Assembly: GCA_022783665.1 (NCBI GenBank)
Contig: JALFZJ010000010.1
Span: forward strand, 1-33,331
DNA from: Arcanobacterium sp.
GTDB lineage: Bacteria; Actinomycetota; Actinomycetes; Actinomycetales; Actinomycetaceae
Reading direction: 5' to 3'
DNA length: 33,331 nt
Below are positions 8,257-17,167 of this stretch, piece by piece (positions within the stretch are counted from its first letter, which is position 1; each line of letters starts with the position of its first letter). The position numbers and the translations under genes were made by a program. A model generated the notes under the pieces. The model searched no databases. It worked only from the letters and a program-made list of their open reading frames with translations, and was not told where the DNA came from.

Positions 8257-9048
8257 ATGGAAATCGGAATATTCCCAGATGCCCAGGCTCTAGCGGATTT
8301 CGCGGGGCAGTATCTTATTAAGGTTATGAACACTACCGATCACAAAGTGCTCGGCGTCGCTACAGGGTCTACGCCGTTGCCTCTTTACGAGCGGATGCGC
8401 CAGGCGCACGCCAAAGGTGAGTTCAGCCTAGATGATGCGCAGGCTTTTGCGCTCGATGAGTATGTAGGGATTGATCCAGATCATCCGGAGCGCTATCGCA
8501 ATGTGCTGCGCAGTGAACTCGTGGGTGAAGAGAATTCCGGCTTGCGGGACGAAAACCTCCACACCCCTGATGCCAACGCGGCTGATCCACATGCGGCAGC
8601 GGATCAATACGATGCGGAAATCAAAGCCAGCGGTGGTATCACGTTACAGATTCTTGGCATCGGCGCCGATGGCCATATTGGCTTCAACGAGCCCGGTATT
8701 TCGCTCGTATCGCGCACGCACGTTGATTCCCTCACCGCCCAAACGCGCGAAGACAACGCGCGCTTCTTCGACGACGACCTGGCGAAGGTGCCCACGCAAT
8801 GCGTCACCCAAGGTCTGGGAACGATCATGGATGCCAGGGAAGTGCTCCTTATTGCCACCGGTGCCGGCAAGGCAGATGCTGTACGGGAACTGTGTGAGGG
8901 AGGAATCAGTGCGAAATGGCCGGCTACGATTCTCCAAATGCATCCTAAAGCTCTCGTACTCGTAGACGAAGCAGCAGCAGCCAAACTTGAGCTTGCTGAT
9001 TTCTATCGTGAGCGCTGGGAGGCGCGCGGCAGTGAGGAAGAAAAATGA
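8257..9048 (+). CDS. nagB: Glucosamine-6-phosphate deaminase
   Basis: This 263-residue enzyme deaminates and isomerises glucosamine-6-P to fructose-6-P and ammonia, the last step that feeds amino sugars into glycolysis. Signatures are the phosphate loop VATGSTP, the catalytic aspartate region FALDEYVG and the family motif GIGADGHIGFNEPG containing the catalytic histidine. Length is normal for bacterial NagB. The start has a GAAGAG ribosome binding site. The stop overlaps nagA at ATGA (9045-9048). Confidence 0.95.
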   Translation: MEIGIFPDAQALADFAGQYLIKVMNTTDHKVLGVATGSTPLPLYERMRQAHAKGEFSLDDAQAFALDEYVGIDPDHPERYRNVLRSELVGEENSGLRDENLHTPDANAADPHAAADQYDAEIKASGGITLQILGIGADGHIGFNEPGISLVSRTHVDSLTAQTREDNARFFDDDLAKVPTQCVTQGLGTIMDAREVLLIATGAGKADAVRELCEGGISAKWPATILQMHPKALVLVDEAAAAKLELADFYRERWEARGSEEEK

Positions 9049-10238
9049 CGCAGTATCAAGGTAAAGTCCTTGACGCTCACGGCCAGCTCGTAGGCTGGGG
9101 CATCGAGCTAGACGACGCCGGAGCGGTAAGCGCGATTGTGCCCGCAGGCGGTGCACTCGGGGCGAGTGGTGAACCTGCTGGCTGGATTATCCCTGGCGTG
9201 ATTGACATCCATTGCCATGGCGGCGGCGGCGCGAGCTTCCCTGATAGCTGGACGCCAGAAGAGATACGCACTGCGATAGACTCACACCTTGAAAAGGGCA
9301 CCACTGCGATGCTTGCTTCGCTTGTATCAATGGTGAATCCGCTCCCGCAGATAGAGCTGCTCGTACCATTTTGTGAGCGCGGTGAGCTGCTCGGAATCCA
9401 TATGGAAGGCCCGTACGTCTCGCCCCATAAGCTTGGTGCGCAAAGCCCGGAAGCTCAGCGGGTGGCTGACCTTGATGAGCTGCGACGCTGGCTCGAAGCG
9501 GGCAAAGGGTATATTAAGACGATGACGCTTGCTCCTGAGCTGGAGAATGCGATTGAGGCAGGAAAGCTCCTGCTCGATTATGGTGCACTGCCAAGCTGGG
9601 GTCATACTTCCGCCACGGGCGCTGAGGCGCGCGCAGCAATTGAGGCGATGAACGAGTATGCTGCACAGATCGGCCTCGATTCGGTGCCACAAACCGCAAC
9701 GCATCTGTTCAACGCAATGCCCGCAATTCAACATCGCGAACCAGGGCCGGTGCGCGAGCTTGTGCAAGCTGCCCGCAATGGTGAGGCCGTTGTAGAGATT
9801 ATCGGAGACGGCGTACACGTCAACATTGATCTCGTCGGCGATGTACTGAATTACGTTCAGGCTGCAGGTGACGGTTTGGGCGTCGTCATGGTGACGGACT
9901 CGATGGCGGCAGCCGGCCTTGATGACGGTAGCTATGCGCTCGGTGGCATCGCTGTAACTGTAAGCGACGGCGTTGCACGCCTAACAGAGGGCGGCAACAT
10001 TGCCGGCGGTACCTCGCGCTTGGTTGAGCAGATTAAGACGGGCGTAGATGCCGGTGTGTTCGATGTATCTTCGGCCGTGAAGGCGTGCGTAGCTGCGCCA
10101 GCACAAGCGTTGCGTGTAGATAATCAGACGCCGGGTGTGACGGTGAGTTTCGAGGTAGGGCAGAAGCCGAATATGGTGGTACTCAATGCTTCGCTCGATC
10201 CTGTTGCTGTGATCCGTGAAGGCGGCATAATCGAGTAA
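9045..10238 (+). CDS. nagA: N-acetylglucosamine-6-phosphate deacetylase
   Basis: This 397-residue amidohydrolase removes acetate from GlcNAc-6-P. Metal and active-site motifs are in order: DIHCHGGGG near residue 56, the glutamate in HMEGPYVSP, GHTSA, THLFNAMP, DGVHVN and the catalytic aspartate in VTDSMAAAG. The protein is cytoplasmic. The ATG overlaps the nagB stop by 4 bases, so the two enzymes are probably made in step. It is the last gene of the sialate cluster; a convergent gene follows after about 350 bases. Confidence 0.94.
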   Translation: MTQYQGKVLDAHGQLVGWGIELDDAGAVSAIVPAGGALGASGEPAGWIIPGVIDIHCHGGGGASFPDSWTPEEIRTAIDSHLEKGTTAMLASLVSMVNPLPQIELLVPFCERGELLGIHMEGPYVSPHKLGAQSPEAQRVADLDELRRWLEAGKGYIKTMTLAPELENAIEAGKLLLDYGALPSWGHTSATGAEARAAIEAMNEYAAQIGLDSVPQTATHLFNAMPAIQHREPGPVRELVQAARNGEAVVEIIGDGVHVNIDLVGDVLNYVQAAGDGLGVVMVTDSMAAAGLDDGSYALGGIAVTVSDGVARLTEGGNIAGGTSRLVEQIKTGVDAGVFDVSSAVKACVAAPAQALRVDNQTPGVTVSFEVGQKPNMVVLNASLDPVAVIREGGIIE

Positions 10239-10291
10239 TTGCCAGCGTGGCACTGGATTAAGAGCTGTATGTGCAACGCTTTGATGCAGTT

Positions 10292-10333
10292 TTTGTGGGG
10301 TGAACTATCCGTGGTGGTATTCCACCCCACAAA
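10292..10333. other. Inverted repeat after nagA, possible 3'-end structure
   Basis: TTTGTGGGGTG (10292-10302) and CACCCCACAAA (10323-10333) form an 11-bp stem. The loop contains GGTGG/CCACC, which can pair instead with part of the right arm, so two structures compete. No T-run follows on either strand. It lies in the gap 10239-10585 between convergent genes and may end nagA transcripts. I see no gene in the gap. Confidence 0.5.
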
Positions 10334-10394
10334 CGCACAAGTTACTGGCGCATACCCTGCATATACTTCCCGCGAGCCAGAGCAAATCGAAGAG

Positions 10395-10450
10395 AGTGCT
10401 ACCCGAGAGGTTGCTAGGTGTGAACTCTAGTGATTGTCTCGGGTAGCACT
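10395..10450. other. Perfect 14-bp inverted repeat between convergent genes
   Basis: AGTGCTACCCGAGA (10395-10408) and TCTCGGGTAGCACT (10437-10450) are exact reverse complements separated by 28 bases. Those 28 bases hold a smaller CTAG/CTAG pair. The position between convergent genes suggests a two-way transcription stop or a protein binding site; there is no T-run on either side. Confidence 0.6.
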
Positions 10451-10585
10451 GTATGTGGGTGGGTGCGCGGGCGGCCCCTAGTTCCAGGAATGGAATCGCG
10501 CGTGTGGCAGTGAACTGGCGCCATAAGCTCACAGAGCTAACGCTCAGAGTGTAGGCGCGGTACTTTGAGGCGCCATCGTGCGCTG

Positions 10586-11470
10586 CTAGGTGGCTTGCAG
10601 GTGGTATGGTTCGGCGCGGTAGCCACTGCGGCGCTCAATGATACGCGCGATCTGCTCTGCTGAGCGCCATCCCCCTTGGAAGATCTCACTACCTGGCGCG
10701 AAGAAACGCCCATTTTCAAGTGGGCCAGCATCTACTGGCGTAAAGCCGAGATCGTGCACGAAAGCGGCCACGCGGGTGCGTGACGCGGGATCGTCGCTCG
10801 CTATGGCAAGCCCGCGGCGTGCTGGCGCATCTGCGGGGCGTGAGTCAAGCGCAAGATCCGTGTGGGCGATGTGATTGAGTGTTTTCACAATTGTGGATTG
10901 AGAAAAATGATCCCTGATAAGCAATGAAGTATCTCGTGGCTTTGGCGCCGGCCCGCTGGGCTGCTCGTAAGGCTGCTGCATGTGAGTGTGCCGCACGTGA
11001 TTTGCCTGTGAGCGCCTGTGTGCCTTCGCCCAGTAGTTCGTGACGTCAATGACGACGCGCCCAACAAGAAGACCCGCATCCATCGCAAGTGCAGCCTCGA
11101 GCGGAACTGCAAGAAGCACCACAGTGTGCTTGGGAAGATCCCGCACTCGTTCGAGGCTGATCGCAGATATGCGCCCTGGAGAAATGAATGCCTGCGACTC
11201 ACGGTGGGCATCGCGGCTTGCCAGGCCGAGGACGCGACGTATTTCCTCCGGCGTCTTCCGGCCCGTAACTGCCACTGGAAAACCTGAGTGTGCCGCATGT
11301 TCGGCAAGTGCCACGCCCTCATATCCATAGCCGACCACTACTGCAGAATCAAAGTAACGATCCATCAAAAGTGCCTCGGAGAGTGGTGGCGTAAATGAAG
11401 GAGGCGTCGTTGCTGGTTGGATCGCCCCGGATGGTGCGATAGGTGGGTGTGGGTTCTTAGGCGCTGCCAT
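10586..11470 (-). CDS. NADP-binding protein of the F420-dependent NADP reductase family
   Basis: The core has a Rossmann nucleotide-binding motif VVVGYGYEG followed by an arginine that suits NADP binding (VAVTGR, about residue 70), then VVLLAVPLEA and VVIDVTNYW. The C-terminal part has LAIASDD, FVHDLGFTPVDAGPL and a terminal helix, as in the NADPH-dependent F420 reductase (COG2085) family. Many members have no proven F420 activity, so the substrate is open. A polar insert (about 150-185, rich in H, Q, P and R) interrupts the usual fold. The ATG at 11470 has GGGAGA at good spacing; an internal ATG at about 11365 (MDRYFDS) begins just before the conserved domain and is a real alternative. It lies 4 bases after ybaK on the same strand. 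Confidence 0.75.
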   Translation of the reverse strand: MAAPKNPHPPIAPSGAIQPATTPPSFTPPLSEALLMDRYFDSAVVVGYGYEGVALAEHAAHSGFPVAVTGRKTPEEIRRVLGLASRDAHRESQAFISPGRISAISLERVRDLPKHTVVLLAVPLEAALAMDAGLLVGRVVIDVTNYWAKAHRRSQANHVRHTHMQQPYEQPSGPAPKPRDTSLLIRDHFSQSTIVKTLNHIAHTDLALDSRPADAPARRGLAIASDDPASRTRVAAFVHDLGFTPVDAGPLENGRFFAPGSEIFQGGWRSAEQIARIIERRSGYRAEPYHLQAT

Positions 11471-11474
11471 CGGG

Positions 11475-11996
11475 TTATCTCCCGCCGGTATGGGAGGAGG
11501 TAGCTACGGGGGCGAACTGCCCGTGGGTGAGGTGGGCAAGATCGTGAGGGCTGAGCTTAACGGAGAGTGAGCGTTTACCACCGGAAACAATCATGGATGG
11601 CAGATTCTCGGCGGAAGAATCAATGACGGTGGGGTAGAGTTTACGCTGGCCAAGCGGAGAAATGCCCCCTTTAATGTATCCGGTGAGGCGCTCAGCCTTT
11701 GATGGATCCATCATCGCAGCATGCTTTGCTTTTACAGCTTTAGCTAGCTGTTTAAGGTTCATGTGGTGCGACGCAGGCACCACGCCCACTACCGGATCGC
11801 CGTCCGCTTCGGCAAGGAGCGTTTTGAACACTTCGTCTGGGTTAAGGCCAAGCACTGCAACAGTATCTAGAGCGAAGCCATGTTCCATCACGTCCGAATG
11901 CTCGTATTCGATGAGCTCATAAGGCGTGCCAGATGATTCAAGCACGCGCAGTGCTGGCGTGGCTGCCGAGCGGCTTGCGCCCTGTTTCTTTGGCAT
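11475..11996 (-). CDS. ybaK: YbaK/EbsC-family Cys-tRNA(Pro) deacylase
   Basis: This 173-residue protein belongs to the YbaK/ProX editing family, which hydrolyses cysteine misattached to tRNA(Pro). Visible family features are the region around DEVFKTLLAE with its conserved lysine, VVPASHHMNLKQLAKA, and the glycine-rich loop GGISPLGQ followed by VIDSSA. Length is typical. The ATG has a strong ribosome binding site, GAGGAGGG, on the minus strand. It is the first gene of a two-gene minus-strand unit with the F420-reductase-family gene. Confidence 0.9.
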   Translation of the reverse strand: MPKKQGASRSAATPALRVLESSGTPYELIEYEHSDVMEHGFALDTVAVLGLNPDEVFKTLLAEADGDPVVGVVPASHHMNLKQLAKAVKAKHAAMMDPSKAERLTGYIKGGISPLGQRKLYPTVIDSSAENLPSMIVSGGKRSLSVKLSPHDLAHLTHGQFAPVATSSHTGGR

Positions 11997-12018
11997 GCTA
12001 TCCCTCCTCTAGGTTGAT

Positions 12019-12040
12019 CGCCGCAACGGCGTTTTTCTTT
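12019..12040 (+). terminator. Plus-strand intrinsic terminator just upstream of minus-strand ybaK
   Basis: CGCCG (12019-12023), loop CAA, CGGCG (12027-12031), then TTTTTCTTT. It works only in the plus direction, yet the genes just before it are on the minus strand. It would therefore end an antisense transcript across ybaK and its neighbour, or shield the next genes from read-through. The gap 11997-12314 otherwise holds no gene I can support. Confidence 0.6.
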
Positions 12041-12292
12041 ACGTTCCTTTTGGTGTGACGGCTTAGTGATGGTGCCCTCGTAAAGCTTGCATGTGCTAAT
12101 TGTGCGGATTGGCCGCGATACGCTCACGCCGCATTTTCGTGCATTACCGCGTGCTCTTGTGAGTGCAGTTCCTACTACAGATCTAATCCCTAAAGGTATT
12201 GTATCCATGTGTGGTAAAGGTGAGCAGCGTGTAAGACGGCGTGAGCTTTTCGGCGGCGCCACCACCCGCCGTCTCGAAATGAACTTCGGTAG

Positions 12293-12318
12293 GCATACAT
12301 GCGAAACTGTATGTATGC
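12293..12318 (+). promoter_or_regulatory. Inverted repeat overlapping the likely start codon of the GNAT-like gene
   Basis: GCATACAT (12293-12300) and ATGTATGC (12311-12318) are exact reverse complements with a 10-base spacer. The right arm covers the proposed ATG at 12315. It could be an operator or an mRNA stem that limits translation. No clear ribosome binding site precedes the ATG. Confidence 0.4.
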
Positions 12319-12929
12319 GTATCTCGATTCGCCCAGCACATCCGTTTGACGCGCCCGCGATTGCGGAGTTTCTCGCGCCCACATACGGCGTGCAGACCAG
12401 CGAACTCGAAGTGCAAGTCGCCTCGCCCGATGCCTCGGCGTACTGGGTGGGAATCGGTGATGGTCGAATCGTAGCTGCCGCCAAAGCTACTTCTCTTGGC
12501 GCGGGAAGCCTGCGCATGATCCAGCTCGATTGGCTCGCCGTGAAGCGCCATGCGGGTGATACGATCACGGCTCGTAAACTTCTCGATGCTGCAGTAGGCG
12601 ATATGCCGGCTCTCGCACTTGTAGATCAGGCAGACGCCGCCGTGCAAAACGTGCTGCGGGCTGCAGGGTTTGAGAACCTCTTCGACGAGCGAGATATTGC
12701 AGGGCTAGAGAATGGCGCGCAACACGCGGCTCACAACACGGCACAACCTGCATCTCACAACACGCCTCACGCCCTAGCCCACAACGTGCCACCGGGCATG
12801 GCGCGCACCTCAGGGCAAAGCACAACTCAGCCTCAACACCTTTCTCGCGCGGGGGAGGACTCTTCGGTAGGGCATGGCGCTCCAGTGCGTAACAATGTGA
12901 TGCGTGGTCTGATTGAAATGATCCGCTAA
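12315..12929 (+). CDS. GNAT-like acetyltransferase fragment or divergent member
   Basis: The frame is open from 12087, but sense begins at MRISIRPAHPFDAPAIAEFL (ATG 12315), a typical GNAT opening, giving about 204 residues. Later segments fit a weak GNAT fold: VGIGDGRIVAAAKA, IQLDWLAVKRHAGD, LLDAAVGDMPALALVD and VLRAAGFENLFDE. The usual acetyl-CoA loop R-x2-G-x-G/A is not clear, so activity is uncertain. The last 75 residues are a low-complexity tail with repeated H-N-T/A units. The stop codon overlaps the gluQRS start by one base (TAATG), so the two are coupled. Confidence 0.55.
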   Translation: MRISIRPAHPFDAPAIAEFLAPTYGVQTSELEVQVASPDASAYWVGIGDGRIVAAAKATSLGAGSLRMIQLDWLAVKRHAGDTITARKLLDAAVGDMPALALVDQADAAVQNVLRAAGFENLFDERDIAGLENGAQHAAHNTAQPASHNTPHALAHNVPPGMARTSGQSTTQPQHLSRAGEDSSVGHGAPVRNNVMRGLIEMIR

Positions 12930-14011
12930 TGATTACATCGCCGGAACGCGATTCTGCGGTTAGCGCTGATAGCAGCGATAACCCGAGCACAGATGCGAGC
13001 ATCGACCCGAGCATATATGCGAGCACAGATCCGAGCGTGGATGTGAGAGGCGATGCGAGCGGCAACGGAGCCGCTCATGTAGGGGCAGGGCGCTATGCTC
13101 CGTCACCTTCTGGTGATTTGCATCTGGGTAATCTACGTACGGCGTTGCTTGCGTGGGCGTATGCTCGCTCGGCGGGTATGGGTTTTCTGTTGCGTTTTGA
13201 GGATTTAGACGCTCGCTCTCGCCCGCACTTTGAAGCCGCGCAGTTGCGTGATCTTGAAAGTCTCGGCATCGATTGGGATGGAGAGCCGATCCGCCAGTCT
13301 GAACGTATCGGCATCTATGCTGATGCGATGAATGAGCTTCGCCGCCGAGGGCTCCTCTATGAATGCTATTGCACCCGCAAAGAGCTCGCAGAAGTGGCTT
13401 CTGCCCCGCATCGCCCACCGGGATCATATCCGGGCACGTGCCGCGATTTGAGCGAGGCTGAGCGTGAGGCAGGCCGAGCGAAGCTTGCCGGCACAGGCCG
13501 CGGCCCAGCGCTGAGGCTACGCACCCAGGTGGATGAGCTTACCGTGTATGACGTGAACTACGGAACCTACACGGGAGCTGTGGACGATCTAGTGATAATG
13601 CGTGGAGACGGCGTCTACTCGTACAATTTCGTTTCCGTGCTTGACGACGCCCTCACCGGGGTGACGCAAGTGGTACGCGGAGATGATTTGCTTCCCTCGG
13701 CGCCTCGGCAGGTTGTTCTTGCCCACACATTAGGGTTTACCGAACCGCAGTATGCTCACGTGCCACTCGTGCTCAATGGTGTGGGCGTGCGTTTGGCAAA
13801 GCGAGACGGCGCGGTAACTTTGAGCAAACTAGCTGATCTGGGCTATACGCCCGCAGATGTGGTTGCGATGTTGGCAGAGTCTTTAGGCTACCCGCCGGTG
13901 CGCTCGGCCGAAGAATTCCTCAACGTATTTGACCCGCAGCGTATGTCTCGTAAGCCTGAGGCTCGCAAGCCTTGGCGTTACATTCCTCAATCGATCAAAG
14001 TTGAGCGGTAA
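12929..14011 (+). CDS. gluQRS: Glutamyl-Q tRNA(Asp) synthetase
   Basis: This truncated GluRS paralogue attaches glutamate to queuosine in the anticodon of tRNA(Asp). It has the catalytic-core opening [14 protein letters not shown] with the HIGH-like HLGN, LRFEDLD, a zinc-type cluster (CYC, then Y and C in SYPGTC), VVRGDDLL and a KMSKS-like RLAKRDGA. The anticodon-binding domain of full GluRS is absent, as expected. About 50 residues precede the conserved domain. They contain five tandem 12-base units (12986-13045) coding S-T/I/V-D/Y-A/P/V. No other in-frame ATG is available before the core, though GTG near 13038 is possible. Confidence 0.9.
   Translation: MITSPERDSAVSADSSDNPSTDASIDPSIYASTDPSVDVRGDASGNGAAHVGAGRYAPSPSGDLHLGNLRTALLAWAYARSAGMGFLLRFEDLDARSRPHFEAAQLRDLESLGIDWDGEPIRQSERIGIYADAMNELRRRGLLYECYCTRKELAEVASAPHRPPGSYPGTCRDLSEAEREAGRAKLAGTGRGPALRLRTQVDELTVYDVNYGTYTGAVDDLVIMRGDGVYSYNFVSVLDDALTGVTQVVRGDDLLPSAPRQVVLAHTLGFTEPQYAHVPLVLNGVGVRLAKRDGAVTLSKLADLGYTPADVVAMLAESLGYPPVRSAEEFLNVFDPQRMSRKPEARKPWRYIPQSIKVER
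12986..13045 (+). repeat. Five tandem 12-bp coding repeats in gluQRS
   Basis: Units are AGCACAGATGCG, AGCATCGACCCG, AGCATATATGCG, AGCACAGATCCG and AGCGTGGATGTG. They encode [16 protein letters not shown] and SVDV, an unstructured N-terminal extension not found in typical GluQ-RS. Confidence 0.85.
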
Positions 14012-14020
14012 ACACTCAAC
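14000..14020 (+). promoter_or_regulatory. HAIR-like HspR operator upstream of clpB
   Basis: GTTGAGC (14000-14006), a 7-base spacer, then ACTCAAC (14014-14020). This fits the HspR-associated inverted repeat CTTGAGT-N7-ACTCAAG in the inner TTGAG/CTCAA parts and in spacer length. TATACT, a good -10 hexamer, follows directly at 14021-14026, so bound repressor would cover the promoter. The left arm overlaps the end of gluQRS. HspR control of clpB is known in actinobacteria; its use here is inferred. Confidence 0.7.
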
Positions 14021-14100
14021 TATACTTGCGCATACCGAGCGAATGTAGCACACTGGAATCAGTAATACTTCAGAGATTATTCAGATCAATGGAGGTCGCC

Positions 14101-16809
14101 ATGGATAAACTCACTACGAAATCTCAAGAAGCGCTCGCGGCTGCGATCCAGCAAGCTACAACCGCCGGTAATCCACAGCTCGAGCCCACCCATATTCTCT
14201 ACGCCTTGTTGCAGCAAGCTGATGGTATTGCGGTAGCTCTGTTGCAGGCGCTCGGTGTGGATTCGGCAAATCTAGCCAACCGCGTTATGGCATCGCTTAG
14301 CACGCTACCTGGTGCGAGCGGATCGAATGTTGCGCAGCCCCAGGCCTCGCGCAATACCTCGCTCGTACTGTCAGACGCAGGAAAGGAAGCCACCGCTCTT
14401 GGCGATGCCTATATCTCCACCGAACACCTGCTGTTGGCGCTATCAAAGAGCCAGCATTCTGCGGGAGACTTATTGCGATCTGCTGGGGCAGGTAGGGATC
14501 AAATACTCGCTGTGCTGCCTCAAGTGCGGGGCACCGGCAAGGTAGATTCCCCTGATCCGGAGGGCACCTTCAAGGCGCTTGAGAAGTATGGTACGGATCT
14601 TACCCAGATGGCTCGCGAGGGCAAGCTTGATCCTGTGATCGGCCGCGATTCAGAAATCCGGCGTGTGGTGCAGGTGCTCAGCCGCCGCACGAAGAACAAT
14701 CCGGTGCTTATCGGCGAACCTGGCGTAGGTAAAACTGCTGTGGTTGAAGGTTTGGCTCAACGTATTGTAGACGGCGATGTGCCTGAGTCACTGCGGGGCA
14801 AATGCCTGATCTCTCTTGATATTTCGGGGATGGTGGCAGGCGCGAAATACCGCGGTGAATTTGAAGAGCGCTTGAAGGCTGTGCTTGCCGAAATCAAAAA
14901 CTCTGATGGCGAGATTGTTACGTTTATCGATGAGCTCCACACAGTTGTAGGTGCAGGCGCCGGCGGTGAAGGTGCGATGGATGCCGGTAATATGCTTAAG
15001 CCCATGCTCGCACGCGGAGAACTCCGCCTCGTGGGTGCCACTACACTCGATGAGTATCGCGAACATATTGAAAAGGATCCCGCGCTGGAGCGTCGCTTCC
15101 AGCAAATCTATGTAGGTGAGCCGAGCGTAGATGATACAGTGGCAATTTTGCGTGGCATTGCACCGAAGTACGAAGCGCATCATAAGGTAACCATCTCTGA
15201 TGGGGCTCTTGTGGCCGCTGCTACGCTTTCAGATCGCTATATTTCGGGGCGTCAACTTCCAGATAAAGCAATTGATCTTGTAGACGAAGCTGCCTCACGC
15301 TTACGTATGGAACTGGATTCTTCGCCTGAGGAGATCGATGCTTTGCGGCGTCAAGTAGACCGACTCAAGATGGAGAAGGCATACCTAGAAGAAACGGATG
15401 ACGACGACGCAGCAACGGCTGATCGCCTCGAAAGGCTTGAGGCCGAGCTGGCCGATAAATCCGAGGAGCTCGCTGCTCTGAACGCCCGGTGGGAATCAGA
15501 AAAGGCTGGCCGCAACGCTGTGGGTGACCTGCGCGTAAAGCTCGACGAACTCACTACAGAGCTTGAAAAGGCCATTCGCGAAGGGCGTTACGAGGATGCT
15601 GGCCGAATCCAAAATGGTGAGATTCCTCAGGTTGAAGCCCAAATTAAAGCCGCTGAATCTGATGACGATCGCGATAGCGCTGAGCGTGCTCCGATGATTG
15701 CGGAGAAGGTAGACGCGGATGGCATAGCTGAAGTGGTGGCCGCGTGGACTGGTATTCCGGTAGGGCGCCTTATGCAAGGTGAGACGGAGAAACTGCTCCA
15801 CATGGAAGATGTGATCAGCGAGAGGCTCGTGGGGCAGGTGGCTGCTGTACGGTCGGTGTCTGATGCTGTGCGGCGCTCGCGTGCAGGGGTGGCCGATCCT
15901 AACCGTCCTACAGGCTCGTTTATGTTCCTTGGCCCTACAGGTGTAGGCAAAACGGAGCTGGCGAAGTCTCTCGCAGATTTCTTGTTTGATGACGAACGTG
16001 CCATGGTGCGTATCGATATGAGTGAGTATTCTGAGAAACATTCGGTGGCTCGGCTTGTTGGCGCTCCTCCAGGATATGTGGGCTACGAAGAAGGTGGCCA
16101 GCTTACTGAGGCTGTGCGCAGGCGCCCATACGGCGTCGTCTTGCTTGACGAAGTTGAGAAAGCACACCCGGAAGTGTTCGATATTCTGCTGCAGGTGCTA
16201 GACGACGGCCGCCTAACAGACGGCCAAGGCCGCACAGTGGATTTCCGTAATACGATTCTGATTCTCACGTCGAACCTTGGTTCACAGTTCCTTACAGATC
16301 CTGAGCTCACTCAAGCCCAAAAGAATGATGCGGTGATGGCGGCTGTGCGCTCCGCATTTAAGCCTGAGTTCTTGAATAGGCTTGATGATCTTGTGATGTT
16401 TGAACCGCTGAGTGTGGATCAAATCGGTAAGATCGTAGATCTGCAGATTGATCAACTCATGGAACGCCTTGCGCAGCGGCGTATCACTCTTGAAGTGAGT
16501 GATGGAGCGAGGTCGCTTTTGACTCTCGACGGCTATGATCCGGCCTTTGGGGCTAGGCCGTTGCGGCGCTTGATTCAACACGAAATTGGCGATCAGCTTG
16601 CGAAACTTCTGCTCGCCGGCGAGGTTGAGGACGGCGATACGGTAGTTGCCGAGCAGGCCGAATTCGATATGAGTGAGTTCAACGAATTGGAGCACAGTAG
16701 TGGTAGTGACTTAGATACTGCTGTGCCCGTATCGGGTGTGAGCCTGAATGCGAACGCAGGTGATAAACGCTATCGCCTCGCACTGCACAAGAAAGAGCCT
16801 GATGCATAA
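14101..16809 (+). CDS. clpB: ATP-dependent chaperone ClpB
   Basis: This 902-residue Hsp100 disaggregase works with DnaK to rescue aggregated protein in the cytoplasm. Domains in order are a Clp N-domain (residues 1-145), AAA-1 with Walker A GEPGVGKT (about 205), a coiled-coil middle domain (about 400-530, rich in E, A, R and L), AAA-2 with Walker A GPTGVGKT (about 611) and a C-terminal D2-small domain. Length is slightly above the usual 850-870 because of an extended acidic C-terminus. The open frame reaches back to 14026, but ATG 14101 is preferred for its GGAGG site and the typical opening [17 protein letters not shown]-like operator lies about 80 bases upstream. Confidence 0.96.
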   Translation: MDKLTTKSQEALAAAIQQATTAGNPQLEPTHILYALLQQADGIAVALLQALGVDSANLANRVMASLSTLPGASGSNVAQPQASRNTSLVLSDAGKEATALGDAYISTEHLLLALSKSQHSAGDLLRSAGAGRDQILAVLPQVRGTGKVDSPDPEGTFKALEKYGTDLTQMAREGKLDPVIGRDSEIRRVVQVLSRRTKNNPVLIGEPGVGKTAVVEGLAQRIVDGDVPESLRGKCLISLDISGMVAGAKYRGEFEERLKAVLAEIKNSDGEIVTFIDELHTVVGAGAGGEGAMDAGNMLKPMLARGELRLVGATTLDEYREHIEKDPALERRFQQIYVGEPSVDDTVAILRGIAPKYEAHHKVTISDGALVAAATLSDRYISGRQLPDKAIDLVDEAASRLRMELDSSPEEIDALRRQVDRLKMEKAYLEETDDDDAATADRLERLEAELADKSEELAALNARWESEKAGRNAVGDLRVKLDELTTELEKAIREGRYEDAGRIQNGEIPQVEAQIKAAESDDDRDSAERAPMIAEKVDADGIAEVVAAWTGIPVGRLMQGETEKLLHMEDVISERLVGQVAAVRSVSDAVRRSRAGVADPNRPTGSFMFLGPTGVGKTELAKSLADFLFDDERAMVRIDMSEYSEKHSVARLVGAPPGYVGYEEGGQLTEAVRRRPYGVVLLDEVEKAHPEVFDILLQVLDDGRLTDGQGRTVDFRNTILILTSNLGSQFLTDPELTQAQKNDAVMAAVRSAFKPEFLNRLDDLVMFEPLSVDQIGKIVDLQIDQLMERLAQRRITLEVSDGARSLLTLDGYDPAFGARPLRRLIQHEIGDQLAKLLLAGEVEDGDTVVAEQAEFDMSEFNELEHSSGSDLDTAVPVSGVSLNANAGDKRYRLALHKKEPDA

Positions 16810-16842
16810 GCGGTACGTCACGAGATGTGACGCCGAAAACCC

Positions 16843-17136
16843 TTAGTCTCTGTGGAAATTTGAAGGATGATCCCGCCATGAGCGCGACTGCTCGTGGCGG
16901 GATTCGCCTGCTAGCCATCTGGGAAGTTGGCGAGTAAAACGCGGCTCGCTGCGCATAGCGGCGTCTGACCATAGAAGAGGGCCAGGATGGTAAAGGTTAA
17001 AGTATCGGTTTGATATGTGAATATCGAGCAAAGGATCTGGGCTCATGGCAAAGTCGGGCTCGGCGATAATATCGCCGTCTGCACCCGTACTTGAGCCATC
17101 AGACTCTTGTGATTGAGGCCACTTTGCTTCATTCAT
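16843..17136 (-). CDS. Possible small hypothetical protein
   Basis: This is an unrecognised open frame of 97 codons, convergent with clpB, filling most of the otherwise empty 16810-17167 gap. The N-terminus is polar and acidic; the middle has an aromatic stretch (HISNRYFNLYHPGPLLW) and the C-terminus is basic. Codon choice resembles nearby genes, and AGAGG precedes the ATG, though only one base away. Against it, the last part runs through the clpB 3' hairpin and I know no homologue. It may be non-coding. Confidence 0.3.
   Translation of the reverse strand: MNEAKWPQSQESDGSSTGADGDIIAEPDFAMSPDPLLDIHISNRYFNLYHPGPLLWSDAAMRSEPRFTRQLPRWLAGESRHEQSRSWRDHPSNFHRD
16870..16903. other. Long GC-rich hairpin downstream of clpB
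   Basis: ATCCCGCCATGAGC (16870-16883) and GCTCGTGGCGGGAT (16890-16903) form a 14-bp stem with one G-T pair and a six-base loop. It lies 60 bases after the clpB stop and is the likely 3' end of that transcript, although no T-run follows. Confidence 0.5.
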
Positions 17137-17167
17137 GCCTCTACTTTAACTCACATCACTAGGTGCC

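Noticed and set aside
8471..8965. 164-codon frame inside nagB on the same strand
   Set aside because: It is a shifted-frame shadow of nagB, whose motifs are all intact.
10239..10430. Plus-strand open frame of 63 codons after nagA
   Set aside because: It runs through two inverted repeats, has no ribosome binding site and no recognisable motif.
15496..16167. 223-codon minus-strand frame opposite clpB
   Set aside because: A shadow of the conserved AAA-2 domain of ClpB, with no features of its own.
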